In this document: piece by piece, positions 1 to 10,805 of the stretch
Numbering within the stretch: the stretch's first letter is position 1
Layout: each line of letters opens with the position of its first letter
Assembly (NCBI GenBank): GCA_029204045.2
Contig: CM055074.1
Span: 19,581,164-19,645,163 of the forward strand
Length of the DNA stretch: 64,000 nucleotides
Direction: 5' to 3'
Source of the DNA: Tillandsia leiboldiana
Lineage: Eukaryota > Streptophyta > Magnoliopsida > Poales > Bromeliaceae
The notes under the pieces: generated by a model
Seen by the model: only the letters and a program-made list of their open reading frames with translations
The model's database searches: none
Told to the model about the DNA's origin: nothing
Position numbers and translations under genes: made by a program

Positions 1-3000
1 AGTCCATCGTAATGTGGTCCCATTTCCACTCGGGAATTGGGAGACTCTGTAACTTGCCAGCTGGCACTCGATGCTTAGCTTTCACCTGCTGACAAGTTAA
101 ACACTGAGCCACAAATCTCCCAATATCCCTTTTCATGCCTTTCCACCAGAAGTGTGCCTTGAGGTCCTTATACATCTTAGTCCCACCAGGATGTAGGGTA
201 TAAGGTGTATAATGGGCCTCTCGCAATATCTGTTCTCTAATCTCCACATCTATTGGCACACATGCTCGGTTCCTGTACCTCAGTACTCCCGAGGCATCTA
301 CCGTAAAGTCCCCAGACTGATTACTCGGAATCTGATCTGTAATCCTGGTCAAGTGGGGGTCCTCACTCTGTTTCTCTTTGATCCTGTCCAGCAGAGTGGG
401 CTGCAAGACTAAAGATGTCAGTCTAGTAGAGACCCCAGGGGACACAACCTCTATCTCGAGCCGTCTCATATCCTCTAATAGCGGCGCCTGGTCTGTGATC
501 AACATAGACAAACTTTGCACCGCTCACCTACTCAAGGCATCAGCGACCACATTAGCCTTGCCTGGGTGGTAGAGAATATCTACATCATGATCCTTTAATA
601 GCTCTAACCACCTACGTTGCCTCAAATTCAACTCCTTCTGCGTGAACAGGTATTTTAGGCTCTTGTGGTCGGTGTAGATTTCACAATGCTCCCCATATAG
701 ATAATGACGCCAAAGCTTCAGTGCAAACACTACAGCAGCAAGCTCCAAGTCATGGGTAGGGTAATTTTTCTCATATTCTTTGAGTTGTCTTGATGCATAT
801 GCAATTACCCTCCCTTCCTGCATCAACACACATCCGAGTCCACTGTGTGATGCATCGCTGTAGATCACATATCCTTTTCCATAACAGGAAGGGAAAGGAT
901 AGGAGAGGTCATCAGTCTATTCTTCAGCTCCTCAAAGCTCTTTTGACAGTCCTCACTCCAAATAAACTTCACTCCCTTACGCGTCAAGCGAGTGAGGGGT
1001 GTGGAGAGCTTCGCAAAGCCTTCCACAAACCGACGGTAATACCCAGCTAAACCCATAAAGCTACGTACCTCAGAAACGTCGTCGGTCGGGGCCCAATCAC
1101 GGACTGCCTCAATCTTTGCTGGGTCCACTGCCACACCCGCGGCAGAAATCACATGGCCCAAGAAGACTACCTCCCGAAGCCAAAACTCGCACTTTGCCAG
1201 CTTGGCATACAACTTCTTCTCTCGCAGAAAGTTGCAGCACAATCCTCAAGTGCTCCTCATGCTCCGCATCACTTCGGGAATAGACCAAGATATCATCAAT
1301 GAACACTACCACGAATCGATCTAAGTACGGTCGGAAGATCCGGTTCATTAAATCCATGAACGCGGCAGGGGCATTAGTTAGCCCAAAAGGCATAACTGTG
1401 AATTCATAATGCCCGTACCGTGATCTGAATGCCGTCTTCGGAATATCCTCGGCCTTCACCTTCAACTGGTGGTAACCGGACTGCAAATCTATCTTAGAGA
1501 AGACACAAGACCCTTGCAGCTGATCAAAAAGATCATCGATGCGCGGCAAAGGGTACTTGTTCTTGATGGTCACTTTATTTAATTCCCTATAGTCCACACA
1601 CAATCGAAGTGACCCATCCTTCTTTTTCACGAATAGCACCGGCGCTCCCCAAGGCGATACACTCGGCCTAATAAAACCCTATCCATTAATCCTGAAGTTG
1701 CGCCTTAAGCTCTCGCAACTCAGCCGGTGCCATCCGGTAAGGAGCCTTAGAGATTGGCGCAAGTTCCTGGGACTACGTCAATCACAAACTCAATTTCCCT
1801 ATCTGGCGGCATGCTAGTAAGCTCAGGGGGAAAAACATCCGGAAACTCGCGGGCAATAGGGATATCCCCGAGTCCCGGTGCCGCCGTAGGCCCCTCAACA
1901 ACACTAGCCAAAAAGGCTACACCATCCTCGACGGATCATCTGCTTTGCTCGGGAAGTCGAAACCATAGAGGCAAGAAAGCACTCTGACATCCCCGATATA
2001 CCAACATCTCCTGGCCTGGCTCTCTAAAAGTGACGATCCTTGCGGCACAATCAATAGTCGCAAAATACCGAGCCAGCCAGTCCATCCCGAGGACCACATC
2101 GAAGTCCTTCAATGTCTCAGGACCAACAGGTCTGCTGGCATAATCCAGGACTCGATTTGCATCGGGCAGGACCAACAACACTCCTCTACGTGCAAGGTGT
2201 GATCGGGAATCTGAACCTCTCGCGCACGTGGTAAAGGTCCTACCTCTAACCCATGTAATGATGCAAATGTTTTACTAATGAAAGAATGTGATGCTCCCGT
2301 ATCAAATAAAGTACGAGTCCTAATGTTAGAAAGTAAGGTGATACCTGCCACCACATAATCTGCGGCTGAAGAGTCCTCTACCTGCGCCGCATACACCCGC
2401 CCACTTTGAGCTGGAGGGCGATACTCCGTGGGATGGGAAGAAGATGGCCTGCTTGCTGGAGCATATGGCCGCTGAGCCGTCGACCGCTGTTGAGATGAGG
2501 ATGGAGCAGATGCTGAAGAAGGGGTGGCGGGGGCCGAAAAGGGGCACGAAGCTTGAATGTGCCCGGGCTGTCCACATCTATAGCAGCGACCCCACCGCTG
2601 GTCGCAGGTGTTGGAAAAATGCTGACCTCCACAGAAAATACAATTGCGGGAGCCCGTGGCTGTCGTGATTGCTGTTGCTGTTGAGACTGCCTTTGTCGCT
2701 GAGGCTGTCGCTGCGACCCACGCTGCGACGGCTGGGATCTCTGCTGTTGCTGCTGTCGTTGCTGGGGCCTCTGGGGCCACCAGGCCCTCGCCCGCTCAGA
2801 CCGTCCTTGGCCGGAAGACTGTGGCAGAGACGGTCGTGGTGGCCTCCACGAACTAGCTTGTCCCCAACCTCCGATGCCGGTCGCTTCGCCCCCGGGATCA
2901 CCACGGGAGCTGGAGCTACCTCCTCCATCACTACCTCCCGCACTCAACGTAGAGTTCCCTGCTCCATTGAGGCCTCCAAGAGTCTGCAACCTTCGCGAGC

Positions 3001-3834
3001 GAACAAGTTGAAAAAGGTCCCGGCGCACCCGCGCTCGAACATGTAAATCGGTGCGCCTCATCCCTGGCCACGTCGGCACACATGCCAACAACTGATTGAA
3101 ATTGGCAATGTATTCGTGTACGGGCCGATTCCCCTGGCGAAGGTTTCTTATCTCTCCTCCAATCTCTGTCGGACGCTTTCCGAGAAGAAAGCCCCGAGAA
3201 TGAGACTGCGGAACTCCGCCCAGGTCAGGAGCTGAGCCCAGGCGGACCAGCCGGTCGAAACACGCCGCCACCCAAGCCTCGGCGTTGTGCTCCAAAAAGT
3301 TCGTTCGCTAATACCACCTGATATCGCTCCTCGATAAACAACGTCTCAAAACGTCGTTCCATCGCCGGTGAATCACAGACTCTGCCTCCCACGGCTCTGG
3401 TATTTGCCCCGAAAAATGGGGGTGGGTCAAACTGGCGGAACCTCATCAACAGGTCACCACTCCCCGCTGTTCTGCGGGGTTCAGAGATCCTGTCAGCCCA
3501 GTCGGCTGGCCACCAGTACCCCGAGCAACAGGGGATGCCGGGGTCACCGGTACAGCTGGGGGATTCACAGCAGGGGAAAGGTACGGGAGAACTCTCCGGG
3601 GTGCTACAACAGGCTGCGCCCTCTGTTCTAACATTTGCGTCAGCCGACCCATAGCCTCCTCCTGACGCCGAACAGCCTCGGACATCTGGGCCATCTGAGC
3701 TTGTAGCTCTGGCACATCACTCTGCTGGCCCTGCCCGGACTCCTCCTGGTCGGGCTCAGGGGATCAGGCTGAGAACGCGTCAACATCCTACGTCGCGGAG
3801 GCATCCTACCACAAGAAACCACACTCAGTATCAT
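1..3834 (-). pseudogene. Element A gag-pol polyprotein, frame-disrupted and partial
   Basis: Fragments in gene order on the minus strand are: gag core (about 3715-3000), CCHC zinc knuckle (CYRCGQPGHIQASC, about 2600), aspartic protease (LFDTGASHSFIS, about 2300), reverse transcriptase with the FIDD catalytic box (about 1640-1110), RNase H (868-527), an in-frame TGA at 524-526, then the N-terminal half of integrase running off the window. The pieces lie in alternating frames with about ten frame breaks, each matching a one-base indel relative to element B. Element B reads straight through the same sequence, so these breaks may be sequencing errors rather than decay. The TGA at 524-526 is shared with B and is therefore probably real. 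Confidence 0.85.
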
Positions 3835-4071
3835 ATCCCACACAACCCAATCTAGCGAAAGTCAAAGACATCCCCATATTTCTGTGACTTTATGTTGTCT
3901 GCAGCCAACATAACGGTTCACCAGAAATTGGGCATGTCGATCCCTCTTCTCTCACTGGAAGAGTCAAACAATAAATCAACGACTTTCGCAAATATCACGT
4001 CTCTCGTACCCTATTATCCTAGGGTCTACCAAAAGCCTAGGTTTCCTAAGTCCCAACTGACCTATCCCTAA

Positions 4072-4083
4072 GCTCTGATACCA
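4072..4083 (-). promoter_or_regulatory. Primer binding site of element A (initiator Met tRNA)
   Basis: The minus strand reads TGGTATCAGAGC, complementary to the 3' end of plant initiator tRNA-Met. It sits a few bases downstream of the 5' LTR end (GGGGCGTGACA), the standard place for priming minus-strand cDNA in chromoviruses. Confidence 0.85.
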
Positions 4084-4091
4084 ACTTAATC

Positions 4092-6133
4092 TGTCACGCC
4101 CCGGAACCCGGGCTCGCCAACAGATCCGCCGTGCACACGGGATTTCCCGAGTACACGAAGCGCTGGTAACCTGCTCCGATATAATATGAACAATAAAAGA
4201 GCATAATACAGAGCTGAAGTAGAATAACCACATAGTATCTCAGACTGGAACTACAAATAAAGCAGTAATAAGTACAATAATCTCTCAGCTCACCAAATAG
4301 TACAACCTGCTGGCAGAAGCCAGACCCAAATAAAGGAGAATACCACAGTCTGAGTGAAGGGTACAACGTCTATTTACAGCTCTCAATCTCACAGGAGATC
4401 TATCTATTCGGCGATCCCCTTACCTCGATCCGCTGCCGAAGGCCTAGCAGCTCCTGCAGATGACTCTGCAAATAAAGGAAAGAAAGAAACAGAAAATAAC
4501 AATGGGGGGTGAGAACTACCAGATAAACCAGCAGCCTCCCCTAGTGGTAAAACCTCAACTCTGACGCACCCACTAGGACTACTAGAGGCAAAAGGGAGAA
4601 TGGTAAATACATAAGATGCTGAACAGGAAAACTACCACTACTATGCTGTCAAAACTGTATGCTGCATCAGAAATGGTATCTGTCCAAATAATCCAATCTA
4701 GACACCAGTAACAACTGGTACTGCCTGCTCAGCGGAATCTGCACACACGGCTCGAAACCGCGGGATCGTCGCACGGCTCGCATCCCACATAAGTATCAGA
4801 CCGGCACACCGGCTGGGTCTGAAAAGCCCACCTCCGGAGTGGCACTCGAGGGGAGCGACCCACACGAGTAAAGCATCTCTGTCATCAGTATCTCAAGTAT
4901 CTCTGTAGCACATATCTCAATATAGCAGGACTGGATCATAACTATGATCAAAGTGGGAAACTCCATCCACTACAGAAACCCAATCCCCAGCTGATGCAAT
5001 AAACCAGACTCAACCCCAATCTGATGCAAGGATAAACATCTGGTCGACCGCCTACTGTCCGCGGTTACCACAATCTAATGCCAATCTCGACTACACTATC
5101 CCAAACCCCTGCTCACACTGAGCAACAAGCCTCTGGATGCACAGGACAACAATGAAACATGTACAAATCCCAAGATGATAGTGTAGCAATAAATAGTGGC
5201 TAACTAGATGAGCAAGAAGCATGCCATTATTTAAAAGCTGTAGAAAAGTGTCAAATATTTATTTTAAAAAGATTGATTGTTATAAAAGTTATTGCATGCG
5301 AGATTATAGCCTTTGTCCCAATCACAGTGTCCCAATATAAGTCATCATATAATCTGTGGTTAAATTTTAGGAGAGTTCGTCCCAGCGGTTCTCATCAATT
5401 GTCCTGTTAATTGTCCCTAGTTCCATCATTGTCCCTGTTAGTTTGTCCTGTTAGTTCTTCTCAATTATCATATTATTTTGTCCCAGTGGTTCTCATCAAT
5501 TGTCATATTAAATTTTAGGGGAGTTCCATAATCCCATGAGCTTGTCAAAAATGAGGTAAGCAACAACCGCCCACCTCGAACAGCTCAAATCACACCCAGA
5601 TAGTCTCCTGGCTGTCCACAGTCCCTAGAACTCTGTCTGCCGAAAACGGTGCCCTACAGCAACCACATTGCACAGGGTGTAACTATATTATTCATAAAAT
5701 ACAGCTTTTGCTGTTTTTTCAAATAACACAAAGAGAGGAGTTTTCACCTCTGTAAATGCTCAGAAAAATCCAGAAAAATTACAGTTGCGTTCCTCGCGAA
5801 GAGTATATCAAATCGACTCTTTAAACCCTCGATCTGATGCTCCTACTCCAAGATAAAAATCGGAGAAGTCGATGCTGTCCAGAAATTTCCACAGCAAAAA
5901 GGGGTCAAAGAGACCTCGGGAACCGTGCCAAAAGTACGAAATGGAGCAAAGTGATCAACACAGAAATCGAAGCCTTACCTCTTAGGAACGCCTTCGCAAA
6001 AATCGTGCCAAAAATTCCTCCTGGTTAGCACACAGGGAATTTTTTGACTGAACGCGACGGGAAATGGGCCGAAAAAGAAACCGTCGCAGTGCGCCGCGTC
6101 GCATATAACTCACTAACTTGTAACTCCAAAAAA
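4092..6133 (-). repeat. Element A 5' LTR, partial
   Basis: Begins on the plus strand with TGTCACGCCCCGG and follows the element B LTRs for about 2.04 kb before the gap. About 0.9 kb of the LTR, including the TATA and G-box region, is missing. Small indels relative to the B LTRs are scattered along it. Confidence 0.85.
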
Positions 6134-6233
6134 NNNNNNNNNNNNNNNNNNNNNNNNNNNNNNNNNNNNNNNNNNNNNNNNNNNNNNNNNNNNNNNNNNN
6201 NNNNNNNNNNNNNNNNNNNNNNNNNNNNNNNNN
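6134..6233. other. Assembly gap (100 Ns)
   Basis: Exactly 100 N bases, the conventional size for a gap of unknown length. The 31 bases after it (6234-6264) match neither the A nor the B internal region and lie directly against the end of element B. Confidence 0.99.
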
Positions 6234-6264
6234 AACAGTCAAAGCTATCACTCCCGACCAGAGT

Positions 6265-9186
6265 TGTCACGCCCCGGAACCCGGGCTCGCCAAACAGATC
6301 CGCCGTGCACACGGGATTTCCCGAGTACACGAAGCGCTGGTAACCTGCTCCGATATAATATGAACAATAAAGAGCATAATACAGAGCTGAAGTGAATACC
6401 ACATAGTATCTCAGACTGGAACTACAAATAAAGCAGTAATAAGTACAATAATCTCTCAGCTCACCATATACACCTGCTGGCAGAAGCCACCCAAATAAAA
6501 GGAGAATACCACAGTCTGAGTGAAGGGTAACAACGTCTATTTACAGCTCTCAATCTCACAGGAGATCTATCTATTCGGCGATCCCCTTACCTCGATCCGC
6601 TGCCGAAGGCCTAGCAGCTCCTGCAGATGACTCTGCAAAATAAAGGAGAAGAAAGAAACAGAAAATAACAATGGGGGGTGAGAACTACCAGATAAACCAG
6701 CAGCCCCCTAGTGGGTAAAACCTCAACTCTGACGCACCCACTAGGACTACTAGAGGCAAAAGGGAGAAGTGGTAAAATACATAAGATGCTGAAACAGGAA
6801 AACTACCACTACTATGCTGTCAAAACTGTATGCATGCATCAGAATGGTATCTGTCCAAATAAATCCAATCTAGACACCAGTAACAACTGGTACTGCCTGC
6901 TCAGCGGAATCTGCACACACGGCTCGAAACCGCGGGATCGCTCGCACGGCTCGCATCCCAACATAAGTATCAGACCGGCACACACGGCTGGGTCTGAAAA
7001 AGCCCACCTCCGGAGTGGCACTCGAGGGGAGCGACCCACACGAGTAAAGCATCTCTGTCATCAGTATCTCAAGTATCTCTGTAGCACATATCTCAATATA
7101 GCAGGACTGGATCATAACTATGATCAAAGTGGGAAACTCCATCCACTACAGAAACCCAATCCCCAGCTGATGCAATAAACCAGACTCAACCCCAATCTGA
7201 TGCAAGGATAAACATCTGGTCGACCGCCTACTGTCCGCGTTATCCACAATCTAATGCAATCTCGACTACACTATCCCAACCCCTGCTCACACTTGAGCAA
7301 CAAGCCTCTGGATGCACAGGACAACAATGAAACATGTACAAATCCCAAGATGATAGTGTAGCAATAAATAGTGGCTAACTAGATGAGCAAGAAAGCATGC
7401 CATTATTTAAAAGCTGTAGAAAAGTGTCAAATATTTATTTTAAAAGATTGATTGTTATAAAAGTTATTGCATGCGAGATTATAGCCTTTGTCCCAATCAC
7501 AGTGTCCCAATATAAGTCATCATATAATCTGTGGGTTAATTTTAGGAGAGTTCGTCCCAGCGGTTCTCGTCAATTGTCATATTAATTCGTCCCAATAGTT
7601 CTCATCAATTGTCCTGTTAGTTTGTCCTGTTAGTTCTTATCATTATCATATTAGTTTGTCCCAGTGGTTCTCATCAATTGTCATATTAAATTTTAGGGAG
7701 TTCCAGTAATCCCAGTGAGCTTGTCAAAAATGAGGTAAGCAACAACCGCCCACCTCGAACAGCTCAAATCACACCCAGATAGTCTCCTGGCTGTCCACAG
7801 TCCCCTAGAACTGCTGTCTGCCGAAAACGGTGCCCTACAGCAACACACATTGCACAGGGTGTAACTATATTATTCATAAAAATACAGCTTTTGCTGTTTT
7901 TCAAATAGCACGAAAGAGAGGAGTTTTTTCACCTCTGTATAGTGTCAGAAAAATTACGGTTGCGTTCCTCGCGAAGAGTAGATCAAAATCACTCTTTAAA
8001 CGCCTCGATCTGATGCTCCTACGCCAAGATAAAAATCGGAGAAGTCGATGCTGTCCAGAAATTTCCACAGCAAAAAGGGGTCAAAGAGACCTCGGAAATC
8101 GTGCCAAAAGTACGAAATGGAGCAAAGTGATCAACACGAAAATCGAAAGCCTTACCTCTTAGGAACGCGCTGTCGCAAATATCGTCCAAAAATTCCTCCT
8201 GTTAGCCCACAGGGAATTTTTGACTGAACTGCGACGGGAAATGGGCCGAAAAAGAAAACCGTCGCAGTGCGCCGCGTCGCAGATAACTCACTAACTGTAA
8301 CTCCAGAAATTCTGGAATTTGGAGGAGAGAGAGAGAAGAGAGAGAGGAAGAACTTTTGTAGAGGGCTCAAACTGAGATTCTCTCTCTAGAGCTCAGATTT
8401 CGAGGTGGGGAATGAGAGGGGTGAGAACCTATTTATAGTGGGCCAAAGCATCTTGGGCTCCACACGGGATCCAGATTCCGAACAGGAAACACCAAAATTG
8501 GCCAACCATAATGTGCCACGTGTCCACAAAACAGGAAACAGCCTGTGCAAGGGCCACTCAGAAGCCGCCACGTGTCCACGTGGTGCACAGGCCCGGTCCC
8601 CGCGCCGGGTCTTCCGGAAGATGTCGGCCCAACCGGGTGCTGCCACGTGTCACCCTCCCACGTGCTTCTAGAAGCCGGCCAACCAATGGGGAAGCGCCAC
8701 GTGGCAAGGGGGGTCTTCGCTGCTCCGGTGCACGCCAGGCCCATGGACCGCGCACCAGCGCCCCCTGCCCGCGCCTGCCCGCGCCTGCCCGCGCTGCGCG
8801 CCTCCGCACTCCGCCGCTGTGCCGCCGCTGCGCCGCTGCCCGCCGCCGTGCGCCGCCGCCCACCGCCGCTCGCCGGTCGCCGGAACAGTAATTCCGGCGG
8901 CCGGAGTTACTGTTCCAGCATGAACAGTACCCAAGTGCCAAAAAATAAAGTAAATATACCGTTTCGATCGTTTTTCGCGCGCTGAGTCCAAATCCGCTGT
9001 CCATTTCGCCAAATTCTCATCCTAAATTTTGCCGAAGTCTTCAGAAAATCCCATTTGCTCCGATTTTCGTGCCGAGTCTATTTTAAATGTCCAATTTTGT
9101 TTTTACAAAGCTCTGTTTCACCGAATAAGCTTCCTACAGTCACTGTTTAATGTTGCACAGTTCCTGCGGGAGTCCGGATCATCACA
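6265..9186 (-). repeat. Element B 3' LTR (2,922 bp)
   Basis: Runs from TGTCACGCCCC to GATCATCACA on the plus strand and matches 14383-17328 closely along its length. The first few hundred bases, nearest the gap, contain many small indels that fade further in. A minus-strand TATAAATA lies at 8430-8437, with CACGTG boxes at 8517-8703. Confidence 0.92.
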
Positions 9187-9198
9187 TCCTCCCCCACT
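9187..9198 (-). promoter_or_regulatory. Element B polypurine tract
   Basis: The minus strand reads AGTGGGGGAGGA directly before the 3' LTR start (TGTGATGATCC). This is the expected primer for plus-strand DNA synthesis. Confidence 0.85.
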
Positions 9199-9239
9199 AA
9201 AAAGAGTTTCGTCCTCGAAACGAGACTAAACAATAATCC

Positions 9240-10805
9240 TCAGTCCGATGTCTCGAATAAGTAGGGGTGAGCATCCCTCATCTCCGACTCGAGCTCCCAT
9301 GTAGCCTCGCGCTTGTCATGATTGCCCCATTGGATTTTCACATAGGGAATGGCCCGATTGCGCAATTCTCTCACCTCTCGGTCCAGAATTCGTAGTGGGC
9401 GCTCCTCATACCTCAAATCTTCGCTAATCTCTAGCGGTGTGAAGTCGATGACGTGCGATGGGTCGAAGACATACTTCCTCAAGGTAGAGACATGAAATAC
9501 ATCATGGACACCAGCAAGCCTCGGAGGAAGTGCAAGTCGGTAGGCAACTGGCCCGATACGCTCCAATATCTCAAAGGGTCCAATGTATCGGGGGCTAAGC
9601 TTTCCACGAATGCCGAATCTCCTGATTCCTTTGGACGGCGAGACTTTCAGGAATACGTGCTCTCCAACTTGAAATTCTAAGTCTCGTCGCCGAATATCGG
9701 CATAACTCCTTTGTCGGCTTTGGGCGGTTTGAAGATGCCGTTGAATCACTCGGACCTTCTCCTCTGCCTCTAACAATATATCTGGTCCCAAGGTCCGCCT
9801 TTCGCCCACGTCACTCCAATAAAGCGGTGATCGACACTTGCGTCCATACAACGCTTCAAACGGAGCCATCTGAATGCTCGCTTGAAAGCTATTGTTGTAC
9901 GCGAACTCAGCCAAGGATAAGTGTCGAATCCACCCTCCGCCGAAATCCAAGACACAAGCCCTCAGCATGTCCTCCAGGATTTGTATTGTCCGTTCTGACT
10001 GTCCATCCGTCTGCGGATGAAAAGCAGTACTGAACCTAAGCTGAGTTCCCAAGGTTGTCTGCAAACTCATCCAGAAACGCGAAACAAACCTCGGGTCTCT
10101 ATCTGATACAATGGAGGCTGGTACTCCATGTAATCTAACTATCTCGTCTAGATAAAGCTGGGCTAGTCGCTCGAGTGACCAAGTAGTCTGCATAGGCAAG
10201 AAATGCGCTGACTTGGTAAGTCGATCTACAACTACCCAGATCGCATCGGCTCCTCCTTGTGCCTTCGGTAGTCCGACCACAAAGTCCATCGTAATGTGGT
10301 CCCATTTCCACTCGGGAATTGGGAGACTCTGTAACTTGCCAGCTGGCACTCGATGCTTAGCTTTCACCTGCTGACAAGTTAAACACTGAGCCACAAATCT
10401 CCCAATATCCCTTTTCATGCCTTTCCACCAGAAGTGTGCCTTGAGGTCCTTATACATCTTAGTCCCACCAGGATGTAGGGTATAAGGTGTATAATGGGCC
10501 TCTCGCAATATCTGTTCTCTAATCTCCACATCTATTGGCACACATGCTCGGTTCCTGTACCTCAGTACTCCCGAGGCATCTACCGTAAAGTCCCCAGACT
10601 GATTACTCGGAATCTGATCTGTAATCCTGGTCAAGTGGGGGTCCTCACTCTGTTTCTCTTTGATCCTGTCCAGCAGAGTGGGCTGCAAGACTAAAGATGT
10701 CAGTCTAGTAGAGACCCCAGGGGACACAACCTCTATCTCGAGCCGTCTCATATCCTCTAATAGCGGCGCCTGGTCTGTGATCAACATAGACAAACTTTGC
10801 ACCGC
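9240..10805 (-). CDS. Element B integrase and chromodomain-like tail (downstream of in-frame TGA)
   Basis: About 520 residues in the same frame as the upstream gag-pol reading frame, separated from it only by the TGA at 10806-10808. In order: the RNase H-integrase linker; the HHCC zinc-binding domain (CLTCQQ is its CXXC half); the catalytic core with Asp in ITMDFVVG, Asp in SIVSDRDPRF and Glu in HPQTDGQSERT; a GKLSPRYIGPF barrel motif; and a C-terminal VKIQWGNHD...EATWELE segment typical of the short chromodomain-like module of Tekay/Del elements. This module is thought to steer insertion toward particular chromatin. There is no natural start codon at the beginning, so expression would need readthrough of the TGA or a GTG or internal start. 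Ends SD then stop at 9240. Confidence 0.9.
   Translation of the reverse strand, partial: AVQSLSMLITDQAPLLEDMRRLEIEVVSPGVSTRLTSLVLQPTLLDRIKEKQSEDPHLTRITDQIPSNQSGDFTVDASGVLRYRNRACVPIDVEIREQILREAHYTPYTLHPGGTKMYKDLKAHFWWKGMKRDIGRFVAQCLTCQQVKAKHRVPAGKLQSLPIPEWKWDHITMDFVVGLPKAQGGADAIWVVVDRLTKSAHFLPMQTTWSLERLAQLYLDEIVRLHGVPASIVSDRDPRFVSRFWMSLQTTLGTQLRFSTAFHPQTDGQSERTIQILEDMLRACVLDFGGGWIRHLSLAEFAYNNSFQASIQMAPFEALYGRKCRSPLYWSDVGERRTLGPDILLEAEEKVRVIQRHLQTAQSRQRSYADIRRRDLEFQVGEHVFLKVSPSKGIRRFGIRGKLSPRYIGPFEILERIGPVAYRLALPPRLAGVHDVFHVSTLRKYVFDPSHVIDFTPLEISEDLRYEERPLRILDREVRELRNRAIPYVKIQWGNHDKREATWELESEMRDAHPYLFETSD

Larger units (their letters stand above)
1..6133 (-). mobile_element. Element A: truncated Tekay/Del-type Ty3/gypsy retrotransposon
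   Basis: Minus-strand element seen from inside its integrase (cut by the window start) back through pol and gag to its primer binding site and 5' LTR, which runs into the assembly gap. Positions 1 to about 3840 align with 10283 to about 14123 of element B at almost full identity, identical over at least the first 800 bases. Most differences further on are single-base insertions or deletions, often in homopolymers. It is either a real second copy (possibly a tandem LTR-internal-LTR-internal-LTR arrangement) or an unpolished duplicate of B left at a contig end. Confidence 0.85.

Noticed and set aside
2669..3046. Plus-strand Leu/Ala-rich frames opposite the A and B gag (also 12728-13256)
   Set aside because: They are the complement of the Gln/Arg-rich CAG-type codons of gag.
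8511..9012. Reading frames of 100 to 150 codons upstream of the B 3' LTR TATA box
   Set aside because: They lie in LTR promoter sequence with G-boxes and GC-rich repeats and are open on both strands.
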